Shown one piece after another: positions 15,656 to 25,800 of a stretch of 64,000 nucleotides of DNA. The stretch is taken from NCBI RefSeq assembly GCF_015244745.1, contig NZ_JABCQI010000006.1:124001-188000 (forward strand), given 5' to 3'. Source of the stretch: Gluconobacter cadivus. Its GTDB lineage: Bacteria > Pseudomonadota > Alphaproteobacteria > Acetobacterales > Acetobacteraceae. Made by a program: the position numbers and the translations under genes. Position 1 is the stretch's first letter. Each line of letters begins with the position of its first letter. Below the pieces are notes generated by a model. That model saw only the letters and a list, made by a program, of their open reading frames with translations. It did not search any database and was not told where the DNA came from.

Positions 15656-16818
15656 GCGCAGTCCTCAAGCTGCGTGACGCTGACACCTGGGCGCACGAAC
15701 GGGCGAAGCGCGAGTGTCCCTGGGTCGCTGAAGCCCGGAAGAACGCGCCCGGTCTCGATGACTTCCTGAAATGGGCGCATGGCCTCGGCGCGTCGCGGAT
15801 CGACCTGCTGACCGGTCATCGCGCCACGCTGACGGTTCATGGCCGCAACCGCTACGCCACCATGGACCCCACGACATCGCTGGATCTCAAGCAGATCGTG
15901 GATCACGTCTATGGTGCAGACGGCTCGCCGCGTGTCCTGATCAGCCTTCAGCTCGATACGGCCTATAGCGTCACGCTCAACCGCCGTGAGTCCCTGCGCT
16001 TTCGGATCAACATCTTTCCCGTGCAGACCATGCGTGGCCCGGGCATGAATCTGGTCTTTCGGCCCATCCCGACCCTTCCAGCCAGTCTGGATGAGCAGCG
16101 GGTCGAGCAGGAGATCCGCGATACCAACCTGCTGAGAAGCGGCATGGTGCTCACGGGAGGATCGACCGGATCGGGCAAGACCACGTTGCAGTTCGGGCTG
16201 ATCCACGAGCGGCTGATGGATCCGACCGTCTCGTGCAACATTTCCACAGGCGAGCAGCCAATCGAGTTCCTTTTCGATAGCCTCAAGCCGCCGAATGGCA
16301 ACCGGATCACCCAGACCGAGATCCGTCCGCCCAATCTCACACCGCCCCTGTTTGTCGAGGGCTCCATGCGCCGTGAAAACTCGGATCTGGTCCTTGGCGA
16401 ATGTCGTGACGGCCCCACCATGGAAGCGGCCATCAACTGCGCCATTACGGGCGGGAAGCTCTCGACCACCATTCATGCCGATAACGGCCCGCTCATGATC
16501 CAGCGTTCCATTGCGCTCTGCCCACGGGCCGAACGCGACAACCTCGTGAGTGCTCTGGCTCAGTCCCTGCGTTTCGTCATCAACCAGCGTCTTCTGGAAC
16601 GGGTCGGCGGGGGCCGTGTGGCTGTGCGCGAGTTCCTGACCTTTCATCAGGATCTGCGCCGTCAGCTCATGCGAACCGAAAGCGAGCTTTGGCCCGACCT
16701 CGTGGCGCAGGCCATCGAGAGCGACGGTCAGAGCTACGCCGTCGCTATCCGCAAAGCCCTGGAAGAGGGGCTGATTACTGAAAAGACGGCCAACGATGCC
16801 TGGAGGAGAGACGCCTGA
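15652..16818 (+). CDS. traJ: TraJ/DotB secretion ATPase (VirB11 family)
   Basis: 388 aa. Walker A G-G-S-T-G-S-G-K-T-T is at about residues 168-177, followed by an Asp-box-like I-S-T-G-E-Q-P-I-E-F, a Walker B region (L-V-L-G-E-C-R-D-G) and a His-box-like T-T-I-H-A-D-N. These identify the DotB branch of PilT/VirB11 hexameric ATPases, which dock on DotO to energise transport. The length matches family norms, and the stop overlaps the next start (TGATG). Confidence 0.94.
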   Translation: MSAVLKLRDADTWAHERAKRECPWVAEARKNAPGLDDFLKWAHGLGASRIDLLTGHRATLTVHGRNRYATMDPTTSLDLKQIVDHVYGADGSPRVLISLQLDTAYSVTLNRRESLRFRINIFPVQTMRGPGMNLVFRPIPTLPASLDEQRVEQEIRDTNLLRSGMVLTGGSTGSGKTTLQFGLIHERLMDPTVSCNISTGEQPIEFLFDSLKPPNGNRITQTEIRPPNLTPPLFVEGSMRRENSDLVLGECRDGPTMEAAINCAITGGKLSTTIHADNGPLMIQRSIALCPRAERDNLVSALAQSLRFVINQRLLERVGGGRVAVREFLTFHQDLRRQLMRTESELWPDLVAQAIESDGQSYAVAIRKALEEGLITEKTANDAWRRDA

Positions 16819-17066
16819 TGTGGCGCGCAACCGCACAACCTGTCCGTCTGGCTATCCTTGATGGCCGGGCCTGTCTCCCGCTCCTTGTAACGGTCACGTA
16901 CTGGAGCTGGACGACGCTGTATATCGGCGTTCTGGGCACCGCCCTGTTTGCAACGATCAGCTTCTTTGGTCTGACGCTGCCCGCTGCCCTCAGAACTGTC
17001 CGTCGCCTCATCACCGGCCCCGTCCGGTCCGGGCGGCCGACCTGGAAGCGGAGGCGCTACGGATGA
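16818..17066 (+). CDS. TraK/IcmT-like small membrane protein
   Basis: 82 aa, with one or two membrane segments in the middle (L-P-L-L-V-T-V-T-Y-W-S-W and L-G-T-A-L-F-A-T-I-S-F) and the IcmT-like F-F-G-L-T-L-P-A-A-L-R-T-V-R. Size (IcmT is 86 aa) and its place directly after DotB match icmT/traK. It overlaps neighbours on both sides by 1-4 nt. Confidence 0.75.
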   Translation: MWRATAQPVRLAILDGRACLPLLVTVTYWSWTTLYIGVLGTALFATISFFGLTLPAALRTVRRLITGPVRSGRPTWKRRRYG

Positions 17067-17482
17067 CCCCCTCTCCTGCCGTCACGCTCCTGTCGGACGT
17101 TCTGGTCCGGGCCATCGACCGCAAGGGCCTCGGCGTCATTCTGAGCGATGCCACCAACTCAACCCCCTGCGCCAGTACGGTCGCGGCGTCCAGCAGCGGT
17201 TTCCTGCCAGCGTTCCTGATTACTGCCGAGGCGCTCTGGTTTGAAATGACTCGGCACGGCTTTGGGTTGAAGCTGGTCGATGATCCTGAAGCCGCCCTCG
17301 GCGTGACCGTCCTCAACCATGACGCGCAGTCTGCCGTGACGGTCCTGCTCTGTCTGCTCGACGTGCTGGATGCCCTCCCGGTTCAGAACAGGCAGATCAA
17401 CCTGTGCGATCTGAACGGCCTCTGGCAGGCGAGCATGGCACGTCTTCAGCCGGTCTCCGTCCAGAAGGAGCAAGCCGCATGA
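17063..17482 (+). CDS. TraL/IcmS-position cytosolic protein
   Basis: 139 aa, soluble and mildly acidic, without signal or membrane segments. Hydrophobic helices such as V-T-V-L-L-C-L-L-D-V-L-D-A-L suggest a helical dimerisation surface. In I-type loci a small IcmS-like adaptor follows IcmT, so position suggests a coupling-complex chaperone. Sequence similarity to IcmS is not evident by eye, so the call is based mainly on synteny. It overlaps the transglycosylase gene by 4 nt. Confidence 0.5.
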   Translation: MTPSPAVTLLSDVLVRAIDRKGLGVILSDATNSTPCASTVAASSSGFLPAFLITAEALWFEMTRHGFGLKLVDDPEAALGVTVLNHDAQSAVTVLLCLLDVLDALPVQNRQINLCDLNGLWQASMARLQPVSVQKEQAA

Positions 17483-17976
17483 AAACCCGAGTTTTCTTTC
17501 CGTTGGCCCTCGCGGCCCTCATGGCAGCCCCGGCTGCCTTGGCCGAGGACGATGGCGGACGCCAGATCGCAGCCTGCCTCAAAGAGTCAGCCCATAACGC
17601 GCATGTGCCAGCAGGCGTCATGCTGGTCCTGCTCTATGTCGAAGGCGGTCATCCCGGACAGGCCGTGCAGAATACGAACGGGACGTCCGATCTCGGCCCC
17701 ATGCAGGTCAATACGATCCACGTCCCCGAGATTGCGCGGCACTGGCACACTACCCCGTCCCGTGCCTACGCGGCCTTGCGGAATAACTCCTGCGCCAATC
17801 TCGAAGCGGGCGGCTGGATCCTCGGGCAGGAAATGGCCAAGGCCCAAGGTGATCTCTGGCAGGCCGTCGCGGGCTATCACTCCCACACGCCCCGCTTTGG
17901 CACGGCCTATCTGAAGCGCTTTTACGAGATTTCCCAGACTCTGATCCGAACCAGCCATCAAGGAGACCCGGCATGA
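17479..17976 (+). CDS. VirB1-like lytic transglycosylase
   Basis: 165 aa from ATG 17479: a signal peptide (about 1-22, ends A-A-L-A-E), then an SLT domain with likely catalytic Glu in L-L-Y-V-E-G-G-H, the D-L-G-P-M-Q-V-N motif, a C-A-N-L-E-A-G-G-W-I-L block and V-A-G-Y-H-S-H-T-P. Such enzymes locally cut peptidoglycan so that the T4SS can span the periplasm. It sits inside the tra operon, overlapping both neighbours by 4 nt. A second transglycosylase gene lies at 29.8 kb. Confidence 0.88.
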   Translation: MKTRVFFPLALAALMAAPAALAEDDGGRQIAACLKESAHNAHVPAGVMLVLLYVEGGHPGQAVQNTNGTSDLGPMQVNTIHVPEIARHWHTTPSRAYAALRNNSCANLEAGGWILGQEMAKAQGDLWQAVAGYHSHTPRFGTAYLKRFYEISQTLIRTSHQGDPA

Positions 17977-19136
17977 GCGGCACAGCTTCGCGGTCCTCAG
18001 GCTCGCGCTCGTCAGGCGAGATTACCCTGATGCTGGCCGGTGTTGCGCTGCTCGGCAGCGTTGTCCTGGCCTATATGGTCTGGTCAACCTTCCACACCGA
18101 GATCAGCCGCTTTTACTGCAAGGCCCTGATCTGGCAGATCGGCATCCTGCCGCGCACGCCTGAGCTGGCGCGTCTGAATCTCCAGCTTCATCAGGCCCTG
18201 CACCATCCGGCGTCCATTCGCCTGATCCAGCTCTATTACGGCCTGTCCATCGTCGGTCTGCAGCTCCGGTGGGTTGCAGTCCTGGTCGGCGGGATCTGCG
18301 CAGGTCTGTGTCTCTTCTTCGGGGAGAACAAGGCGCTGCGGGCTGTCCTTGATCTCGAAGGCCTGATTGCCGTGCAGGCAAAAATGTTTCCGACCCTGCG
18401 CGGGTTCGCCAAGCGCCGCATCACCCGGCTGGTTGCGCCTTCTAACGGGGCACCTCTTCCGGCCGACCCGGCCCTGACGGCTGACGAATGGCGCAGCCGC
18501 TTTGCCACGGCCGCCGATGGTAGTTTCAGTGAGGTCTGCGCGCAGGAAGCCTTCGAGCGTCAGCTCGGCCCGCGCTACACAACGGCCGGTCCGGGCGCGG
18601 CCCCACCTGCGGCCCAGGTGCTCTTTGCGGCCTTTGCGCTGCACAAACTCAAGCGTCGCGATGAGGCCATGACCCTGCTCGGGCAACTGTCAGAAGGTCT
18701 GACTGACGCAGGACTTGATGGCGATACCGGCCCGAAGGTCAGCCTGAAGGTGCCCGCAGCGGTCCTGAAGAACGCGCAGGACTTCCTTGCAGATCCCGAT
18801 GTGCAGGCCACGATCGCGCAGAGCTGTAACCGTCACGGGTGGACCACGACCGCCCTTATGACGCTTCTGTGCGATGCCCGCTTTGAGGCTGGTGTGCTGG
18901 CGCCGCCCGCCTTCGCCATCATCAAGCTCATCGACCGGCCGCTTTGGTACGCCCTGCACTCTCTGGGCTACCCCAGTGAAAACCCGAACGAAGACGTGCA
19001 TCCCAATCCCCGGATCGAAGCCGCTGGCGCCCGTGCCCACTGGTCCGAGGAACAGCGTCTGCGTCGCCCCCTCTACATCCCGGTGCTTGATCGCGCCCTC
19101 TCCACGCTCCGCTCCACTTGGAAGACAGTTTCATGA
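17973..19136 (+). CDS. TrbA/DotM (IcmP) coupling-complex protein
   Basis: 387 aa with two N-terminal membrane regions (about 18-37 and 88-112) and a large cytosolic C-terminal domain, the DotM layout. The R-R-D-E-A-M-T-L-L and W-Y-A-L-H-S-L-G-Y-P-S-E-N blocks are typical. DotM partners the DotL coupling ATPase and helps recruit substrates. It lies two genes before dotL, as in IncI trbA-trbB-trbC. Confidence 0.85.
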   Translation: MSGTASRSSGSRSSGEITLMLAGVALLGSVVLAYMVWSTFHTEISRFYCKALIWQIGILPRTPELARLNLQLHQALHHPASIRLIQLYYGLSIVGLQLRWVAVLVGGICAGLCLFFGENKALRAVLDLEGLIAVQAKMFPTLRGFAKRRITRLVAPSNGAPLPADPALTADEWRSRFATAADGSFSEVCAQEAFERQLGPRYTTAGPGAAPPAAQVLFAAFALHKLKRRDEAMTLLGQLSEGLTDAGLDGDTGPKVSLKVPAAVLKNAQDFLADPDVQATIAQSCNRHGWTTTALMTLLCDARFEAGVLAPPAFAIIKLIDRPLWYALHSLGYPSENPNEDVHPNPRIEAAGARAHWSEEQRLRRPLYIPVLDRALSTLRSTWKTVS

Positions 19137-19573
19137 CCCGCATCATTCTCCAGCACGGCCAGAACGCTCCCCTCACGCTCGACATCGAGGAGGGAAACAC
19201 GGCCCCGATCCATCTCCATTTTCCGCAAGCCCTGCCACCCGCGGCCGTTCAGGCCGAGATCGTCCCGGCTGGAACTCAGGCCGTCGCACCTGGCCGGATC
19301 CGCCGCTTCCTGCCGGTTGCCGCAACAGCCGCCGTCTGTGCCGGTCTGTTGTACACTTTTGGGGGCCTGCACGCGTCGGCTCCCACCATGCCGGAATCCG
19401 CACCTCTTCCGCCGTTGCCCTCCAGCGGCCCGCTGGAGACTCAGCCGCAAGCTGCGGCACCCACGGCACCACAACAGATCCTGAAGGCGCTGCATCAGCC
19501 CGCCCATCTGGAAATGCCATCCCCGGCACCCGCGCCCGCGCAGGCCGGTTCGCCATTCGGTCTGGAGCACTGA
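19133..19573 (+). CDS. Small single-pass membrane protein between DotM and DotL
   Basis: 146 aa from ATG 19133 (overlaps dotM by 4 nt). It has a cytosolic N-terminal domain of about 60 residues beginning M-T-R-I-I-L-Q-H-G-Q, one membrane segment (F-L-P-V-A-A-T-A-A-V-C-A-G-L-L-Y), and a Pro/Ala/Gln-rich periplasmic tail. In IncI plasmids this slot holds trbB, a periplasmic thiol oxidoreductase, but no thioredoxin motif is present here. Function unknown; position suggests the coupling complex. Confidence 0.6.
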   Translation: MTRIILQHGQNAPLTLDIEEGNTAPIHLHFPQALPPAAVQAEIVPAGTQAVAPGRIRRFLPVAATAAVCAGLLYTFGGLHASAPTMPESAPLPPLPSSGPLETQPQAAAPTAPQQILKALHQPAHLEMPSPAPAPAQAGSPFGLEH

Positions 19574-19577
19574 GGCC

Positions 19578-21893
19578 ATGACGGCTCGCAAGATTGGTGC
19601 CCCCCTTGGCCATCAGCAGGTCGAGCGGGGAAAGACATACCGCGATACCCGCCCGTTCTGGACGAAAACGAAGGAAGAGCTGCGTTCCCCTCTGGCCGGA
19701 TGGCTTGGCTTCGTCGGGGTCGGTCTGGGCTGGTTCGTGCCCGCGATAGATGGCGCGCTGATCCTCGCGGCCCCGGCCGTCGCGGCTTGGGTGGTCCTCC
19801 GTCCTGAGCGCCTCCCGCTCCACATGCCGCGTTACAGCGGGCTGAAGGATGCGAACGATCTCAATCCCAAAGATCGCAAGGCCCGTCAGGCCAACGGCAT
19901 TCTCTATCTCGGCACGGAAGCCCGCACCCGACGCCAGCTCTGGATGTCCTCTGACGCGGCCCGTCAGCACGCGGCCATTCCGGGCACCACCGGATCAGGC
20001 AAGACCACGGCCATTGTCTCCCTGATGACGAACGCCCTGGCCCATGGCTCCGGCTGCATCCTCGTGGACGCCAAGGGCGACAACACGGTCTACGGCGATG
20101 TGCTGGCCCTCGCAAGGCGGTTTGGGCTCGATGACCAGGTGCTGGCGCTGAACTTCCTCGCCGCCTCCGGCACCCGGGATTCCAACACCTTCAACCCGTT
20201 TGCCACCGGGAATGCGGACGCCATTCGCGAAATGCTGGTCAGCCAGCTTGGCGAACAGTCGGCCAATGATTCCAATGGCGTGTTCCGCGACCGCGCTGTC
20301 GGCCTCATCGGCACAGTGGTTCCGGCCCTCGTCTGGATGCGCGACACGCACGGCATCCCCATCAATATCGACGCCATCCGCTATGCGACCGACCTGCGCT
20401 GGATCGGCACCCTCGCCCGGCACAAGGTCTTCCTCATTCGCAATCCCGGTTCCAATCAGGCCATCGAGCGCAGGGTCGAGGATATTCCGGACGATGTGCT
20501 CTGGCCACTTCAGGCCTACCTCGGCGAGCTGCCCGGTTATGATTCCTCTCTGGAGTGGAACGCCCAGAAGGAAAATAGACCGTCCGAGCAGCACGGCTAT
20601 GCCAAGATGTATTTCTCGCGCGTCTTCACCCAGCTTGGCGTGAGTTTGGGGCATATCTTCAGTGCGGAGACGGCCGACATCATCATGCGCGATGTGGTCC
20701 TGAACCGCCGCATCCTGATCGTCATCCTGCCATCGCTGGAAAACTCATCAGACAGTCTGGCGGGCCTGGGCAAGATCGTCGTGGCCTCGCTGCGCGGCGT
20801 CATGGCCCAGCTTCTCGGGGCCAAGCTGCACGGCTCTGCCAGCGAAGTGTTCAAGCTGAAGGCCGGTGCCGGCGATGCGCCGTTCCAGATCTTCTTCGAT
20901 GAGTTGGCCGCCTATGTAACGGACGGCATGGACCGGATGCTCGCCATGGGCCGTGGCCTGAACTGCATGTTCTGGATCTCGTTTCAGGATCTGCCCGGCC
21001 TGACGGCCCGGATTGGCGAAAAGGCCTTCTCGCTTCTTGGCAATGCCAACCTTACCCATGCGCTCCGGCTTCAGGATGCCATGAAGACCCGTGAATGGCT
21101 GGAACAGCAGGCCGACAAGGTTGAGGTGACACAGGCCACCCGCGTGGAGAATGATGGCTACGGCTATTACAACGGCTCAGGGGCTGAGGTCCGCGAAGTT
21201 TCCCGTCTGCCCTGGAACGATTTGCAAAGCCTGATCGAAGGTGAGGCCGTGACGATGTTCGGCGGCCGCGTCATTCATTCCAAGACCTTCTTTGCCGACA
21301 TCAATGGACGCTCCGGCGAGGTCCGCCGCGCCCGTCCGGTCATGCTCCCCTCTCCCAAGTCCGGGCATGGTGTGGATCCGGACGCCGAGACATGGGGCAT
21401 TGTCGAAACGCTGGAGAATGGAGACTTCCAGATCGAGACCGGCAGCTCGAACCTCCCGCCAGAGGTCAAGGCCCTGATCGGCAAGATCGCGAATGAAAAC
21501 CATCGGGACAGCAAGGCCCTCATGGGCGATGTCAGTACGCACCTGACGGAAATCGCGTCTTACCTGCGGACGGCGACGACACAGGTACAGGCGGACGGAA
21601 GCACGCCGTTTGCCGGGATGCTGGCCTGGGGCCGCTTCCATCGCGACGATAACAAGGATGAAAGCCTTGTGCCTGCGCAGCCCATGGATGGGGCCTTTCT
21701 GGGGAAGGTCGAGCAACTGGAGCGCCTGGTTGGGAGCAGGACGGGGCGGACGCCTCGTCGTCGTGCTGTGCTGGTGCTGGCGACGCGCGATCAGATCAGG
21801 GTCCTTCCAGCCAATACGTCCGGAGCGAAGGGGGCGAACGAAAAAGAGATACTGGCATCTTTCCGCAAAATTGGGGAGCGCCTTCAGGCGTAA
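19578..21893 (+). CDS. TrbC/DotL (IcmO) type IV coupling ATPase
   Basis: 771 aa. Two hydrophobic segments near residues 38-77 are followed by Walker A G-T-T-G-S-G-K-T-T (about 135-143), Walker B-like I-F-F-D-E-L-A-A-Y (about 438) and the W-I-S-F-Q-D-L sensor region. DotL is the hexameric inner-membrane pump that brings relaxosome and protein substrates to the T4SS. The C-terminal about 150 residues are variable and probably bind adaptors. It is the last gene of the traH operon. Its pairing with a MobF relaxase at 22.8-26.0 kb is noted in the findings. Confidence 0.93.
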   Translation: MTARKIGAPLGHQQVERGKTYRDTRPFWTKTKEELRSPLAGWLGFVGVGLGWFVPAIDGALILAAPAVAAWVVLRPERLPLHMPRYSGLKDANDLNPKDRKARQANGILYLGTEARTRRQLWMSSDAARQHAAIPGTTGSGKTTAIVSLMTNALAHGSGCILVDAKGDNTVYGDVLALARRFGLDDQVLALNFLAASGTRDSNTFNPFATGNADAIREMLVSQLGEQSANDSNGVFRDRAVGLIGTVVPALVWMRDTHGIPINIDAIRYATDLRWIGTLARHKVFLIRNPGSNQAIERRVEDIPDDVLWPLQAYLGELPGYDSSLEWNAQKENRPSEQHGYAKMYFSRVFTQLGVSLGHIFSAETADIIMRDVVLNRRILIVILPSLENSSDSLAGLGKIVVASLRGVMAQLLGAKLHGSASEVFKLKAGAGDAPFQIFFDELAAYVTDGMDRMLAMGRGLNCMFWISFQDLPGLTARIGEKAFSLLGNANLTHALRLQDAMKTREWLEQQADKVEVTQATRVENDGYGYYNGSGAEVREVSRLPWNDLQSLIEGEAVTMFGGRVIHSKTFFADINGRSGEVRRARPVMLPSPKSGHGVDPDAETWGIVETLENGDFQIETGSSNLPPEVKALIGKIANENHRDSKALMGDVSTHLTEIASYLRTATTQVQADGSTPFAGMLAWGRFHRDDNKDESLVPAQPMDGAFLGKVEQLERLVGSRTGRTPRRRAVLVLATRDQIRVLPANTSGAKGANEKEILASFRKIGERLQA

Positions 21894-22034
21894 CGTCGAT
21901 CTGCGCAAGACGACTTAAGAGCAATGCAGAACGCTTCGAAAGGCTCGCATTGTCCCCAGCGATCCAGCCATAATAGCCAAAACAAAGCAGCCCTGATCCG
22001 CTGTGGCAGCTTTATCCGGAGACCAACGGTTTAC

Positions 22035-22099
22035 TGTCCGCGGACACCAAACATGATGAGGCCATCCGGATTGGGGCGAGTATTCACCTCGCCCTTCTC
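22035..22099 (+). terminator. Palindrome and terminator-like hairpin after the coupling gene
   Basis: The 215-nt gap 21894-22108 holds a TGTCCGCGGACA palindrome (about 22035-22046) and a hairpin GGGCGAG-TATTCAC-CTCGCCC (22074-22094) followed by TTCTC. The hairpin may terminate both the tra operon and the convergent gene. Nothing else was recognised in the gap. Confidence 0.5.
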
Positions 22100-22108
22100 A
22101 AAAAGCCA

Positions 22109-22795
22109 TTAACCAGGAAAGCCTCCAGGCGCCACAGCTCTTTGGGCATCTCTTTCTATTGCAGTCCAGCAAGAGGAGATACGCTGCTGCCTGCAATAAT
22201 CGGCGTAGGCCAATCCAAAAGAAAACAGAGTCCGCCTATAATTACCATCGGTTACTTGTTGATTGACTGGTAGTTGTCTCCACCCATGAAAATATGGCCG
22301 CTCAGCATCCTCAACAAAACGTGCAGGTGCGGGTACTTGATGAGGATCAGGGACTACTAAAGGGTTCGCGCCATTCGGTATCTGCCCACTAGCAGCAAAA
22401 TTTTGTAAAAAGGCAGAGGTAGAAAACGGCATAGCAGGGTCATAACGCAAACCCAAATAATTGCACAGCCTTCTATATTCTTCATTGTCCAGAAAAGCGT
22501 CAAAATGAAGATTTAACGTCCCGTAAAATATAAATGCAAACGGGTTTACACCGGTAGCCCCAAAAAGTAGGGCTAAGGGTTTGTTGTTTTTTCCGGATTC
22601 TCTAGTGAATACTACCGAGAAATGTACACCATTTCTCTCGTAGGGAAAAACGCATCGCTGAATACCCTGATCAACCATGCTATCCAGGAGGGGCCGGAGC
22701 TCATTCATCGCAACCATAACACATCTCTCTACCGCAAAGTTTTTGAGCTTCGGAACGAGCTCCCATAGTTCCACTTCTGTTCTATGTGAGGTCAT
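22109..22795 (-). CDS. Unrecognised protein, AT-rich (probable recent acquisition)
   Basis: 228 aa. The coding sequence is visibly more AT-rich and uses different codons (many ATA, TTT, AAA) than the flanking tra and relaxase genes. It has no signal peptide or long membrane segment. Notable pieces are V-V-F-T-R-E-S-G-K, A-L-L-F-G-A-T-G-V-N-P-F-A-F and Y-L-G-L-R-Y-D-P, followed by a C-terminal block with several aromatic residues. I cannot name the family. It lies downstream of the relaxase on the same strand, a common site for cargo such as defence or entry-exclusion genes, which is only a positional guess. Confidence 0.65.
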   Translation of the reverse strand: MTSHRTEVELWELVPKLKNFAVERCVMVAMNELRPLLDSMVDQGIQRCVFPYERNGVHFSVVFTRESGKNNKPLALLFGATGVNPFAFIFYGTLNLHFDAFLDNEEYRRLCNYLGLRYDPAMPFSTSAFLQNFAASGQIPNGANPLVVPDPHQVPAPARFVEDAERPYFHGWRQLPVNQQVTDGNYRRTLFSFGLAYADYCRQQRISSCWTAIERDAQRAVAPGGFPG

Positions 22796-22844
22796 TTCAA
22801 GTGTTTGGGGCGTCTTTTCGTCAGGCTTGAAAGCATTCCCAAGC

Positions 22845-25800
22845 TTAGCCGGAAGGAGAGAGATGCTCCGAAAGCTTCATTACCCGTCTTGCGCGCAAGT
22901 CGCGCTCTTCTTGAGACGCAACAGAAGCACTGGCTGCCAGAAGCTCCTCAATCTGACGGTCAAGATCTTTCAGTCTCGGCCGCGCCGTCTTTTCTAAGGT
23001 AATCGCCTGAACCCGGTCCGCGACCTCGCGCCCGTAGTCCCGGCCCTCCTGCGCCATCTCCTCCTGCATCTTGCCGAGACGGATCAGTTCCTGAACGTGC
23101 TTCTCCCGTTCCTCCTGGGACGTAAAAGGCAGATCCATGCCAAGCGCCTTATAAGGCTTGTTGGACATGCCCTTGGCCACATGGTTCCACAGATCGTCAC
23201 TGGTGATCTCCGTCGTATCACCGAGCGCGCGCCCGTTGCGCACGGCCTCAAATGTCGCGCCGTCTGAGATCATGGTCCAGGTCGTGCCTTTGGCGCGGCT
23301 CTCCGCCACGTAGGACGTGAACCCGGTTGCCGTCGCGACACCTCGCGGGAGCGCGTTGATATGCTCGTCAGACGTGAGGCCCTGGGCGGCATCAATGGTC
23401 ATGGCATGACCGAAGCCAAGCAGGATCCGGCCGGTCTTGTGGTCCTTCAGCCGACGCCACTCAACATCTGCCTCCCGACCATCCTTCATCCGGACGCGCA
23501 GGCCGTCCTTGCCGTGCGAGACAACCTCCACGACATCGCCATTGTTGCCAACGGTGGTCCCTTTCCCTTCGACCGCCCCCCAGGTGCGCCGGAAAAGGCG
23601 CAGTCTGTCTCCGGCCGCCACCTGAAGCTCGTAGGCCTCGCCGCGCTGATCGACCGCATCGAGCTTGACCTCATCGCGGGAGATTTCGCCACGCTCCTGC
23701 AGGATCCTGCGCACGGCGCGGCTGAGATCGGCCGCGTCCTGATTGGTCAGGGCCGACATGCTGATGCCACGCGTTGAGCCGGACGCGGCCAGGGCGTCGC
23801 GGCGTGTGACATACAGCTCGGCAATCTGTTGCAGCACTTCGTCCTGGTCGCCGCCGACCAATCGGATCGTGCCATCCTCACGCTTCATGTCGATCGCACG
23901 GCGCACCTCTTCGAGGTGAAAGGCGTTGCGGGGATCGTCCGAGTTCTCCTCGTCCCGGTTGGCGTAGGCGGCCTTCCCTTTGGGTCGAAGCGCTTCCAGC
24001 GCATCCGCACTCGGCTTCTCGCCACGAAACAGTCCGGCAATCTCACGATTGCGGGCGGTCGTCTGGCGGACCGTGGAGAGCAGCTCCGGCATGTCCTCCT
24101 TGGCCAGAACCCTGCGCAGGATCTCGACGGTATCACCGGCCTCAATGGACTGTGCCTGCTCCCGATCACCCAAGGCCTTGATGGTACAGCCGCTCGCGCG
24201 TTGCAGCTCCAGAAGCTGAAGCATCTGGCGCGGTGCGATCTGCCCGACCTCGTCAATGACCAGCACCGTGTTCTCGTCCACCGTCTGCTCGCCTTTCTCC
24301 AGGCGGCTCAGGAACGGCATCATGGCGTAGCGCTGATGAATGCCGGCATCGCCAAGCGCATCGGCCTGACGCCAGGCCGTCGCAAGGCCGATCATCTCAC
24401 GGCCCTTCTCCGAAAACCGGGTATCGCGCTTCCAGGCATCCACAAGCGGCTTAAGCAGCGTTGTCTTACCGGAGCCGGCAACGCCCGTGAGCATCGAGAT
24501 CTTTCCGGCCTTCCCCAGGGCATAGATTGCCGCCTTCTGGGATTGGCCGTGCTCGTTGTCAAAATCGAGGTCGCAGCGCTCGATGGCCTCTGTGAGTTGG
24601 GCATCCGAAAGGGAAGCGCTGCGATCCGCCGAGGCCCTTACGGCTTCTTTGGCGAGCGTCTCTTCGACCCGGATCTGGGCCGTATTGGTCACGCGGACCC
24701 GATCATTCTTCATGCAGGACACGAGGCTGACCTGCTCGCCCCGGACCTCAAGCCCCTTGTCCTCGATCAGTTTGACGACCTGGTCAATGTCCTCAATGCC
24801 ACCTGAGATCCCCGCACCGATGAGGCCGCGTGCCGCGTACATCCGCAGTTTGTCGTGATCGAGCACGGCAGCCGTCTCGAACTCCTTGCCGAGATGCTTG
24901 GCCGCAAACGCATAGGCCTGCTCGTGTCGCTCCGCGACCGAGAGTGCAGGAGCTTCGGCTGTATCGAGAACGCTGTGATGCTCCCACCCGATCTCGGCGG
25001 CGCGCTCGCGCCAGGCCTGAACGTCGTCGGCGGATTCATTCTTCTTCTGCCGGTGCGCCAGACTGGCGGCCTTGAGCATCTTGTTCTTCAGCTCGGCGGT
25101 CATGGCGTTCCAGTCATGACCTTCTTTCTCGGCATAGGCTCGCGCGGCCCGCGTCACCTCGGCCGTGCGGCTGGAGAAGGCGTCACAGGCCTCCTGCGGA
25201 ACAGCGGAAATAACAGTCGCCTGCTCTTTGGCGTCGTAGGACTGCGCAATCCCGAGTTTGCGCAGCTCATCCGCCAGCTCCGCCTGGAAGAAGGCTCCGA
25301 ACTCGTGGACGCGGGACCGCAGGCGCTTCGTGTCCAGCGAGCCTACATGGCCGCTGTCGGTGACAACGACATTGTAGAGCGAATTATGGATGTGCATCTG
25401 CGGATCGCCCCCGGTCGGAGCCTCGCGCAGGTAGGTTGTATCGGTCTCGGCATCATGCAGGGTCAGGGTCGGTCGAGACGTGCGGTGCCGGTAGGACGTC
25501 CAGGCGACTTCCCCGGCCTCTTCTCCGTCTTCCCCACCATGGCCGCGTCGGGCAAAGCCCAGCTCACGGGCCACATACTGCATGGTCGCGTCGTTGGCCC
25601 GCTGCACTGCGTTCCAGATCGCGGCTCCTTCGGCCTGTGTTGGCGCAAACTCGGCAGCCAGAGTGACCGATTTGTGCGGGGCCATGGTCAGGTCGTAGGC
25701 GCTGATCTTCCGCTTGGCCTGAGACCATTGCTCGCCATTGTCGGCGCGCTTGCCTTCGAACAGGGCCGCAAGTGTTTCGGTCGTCGGCATGGCCCGCCGA

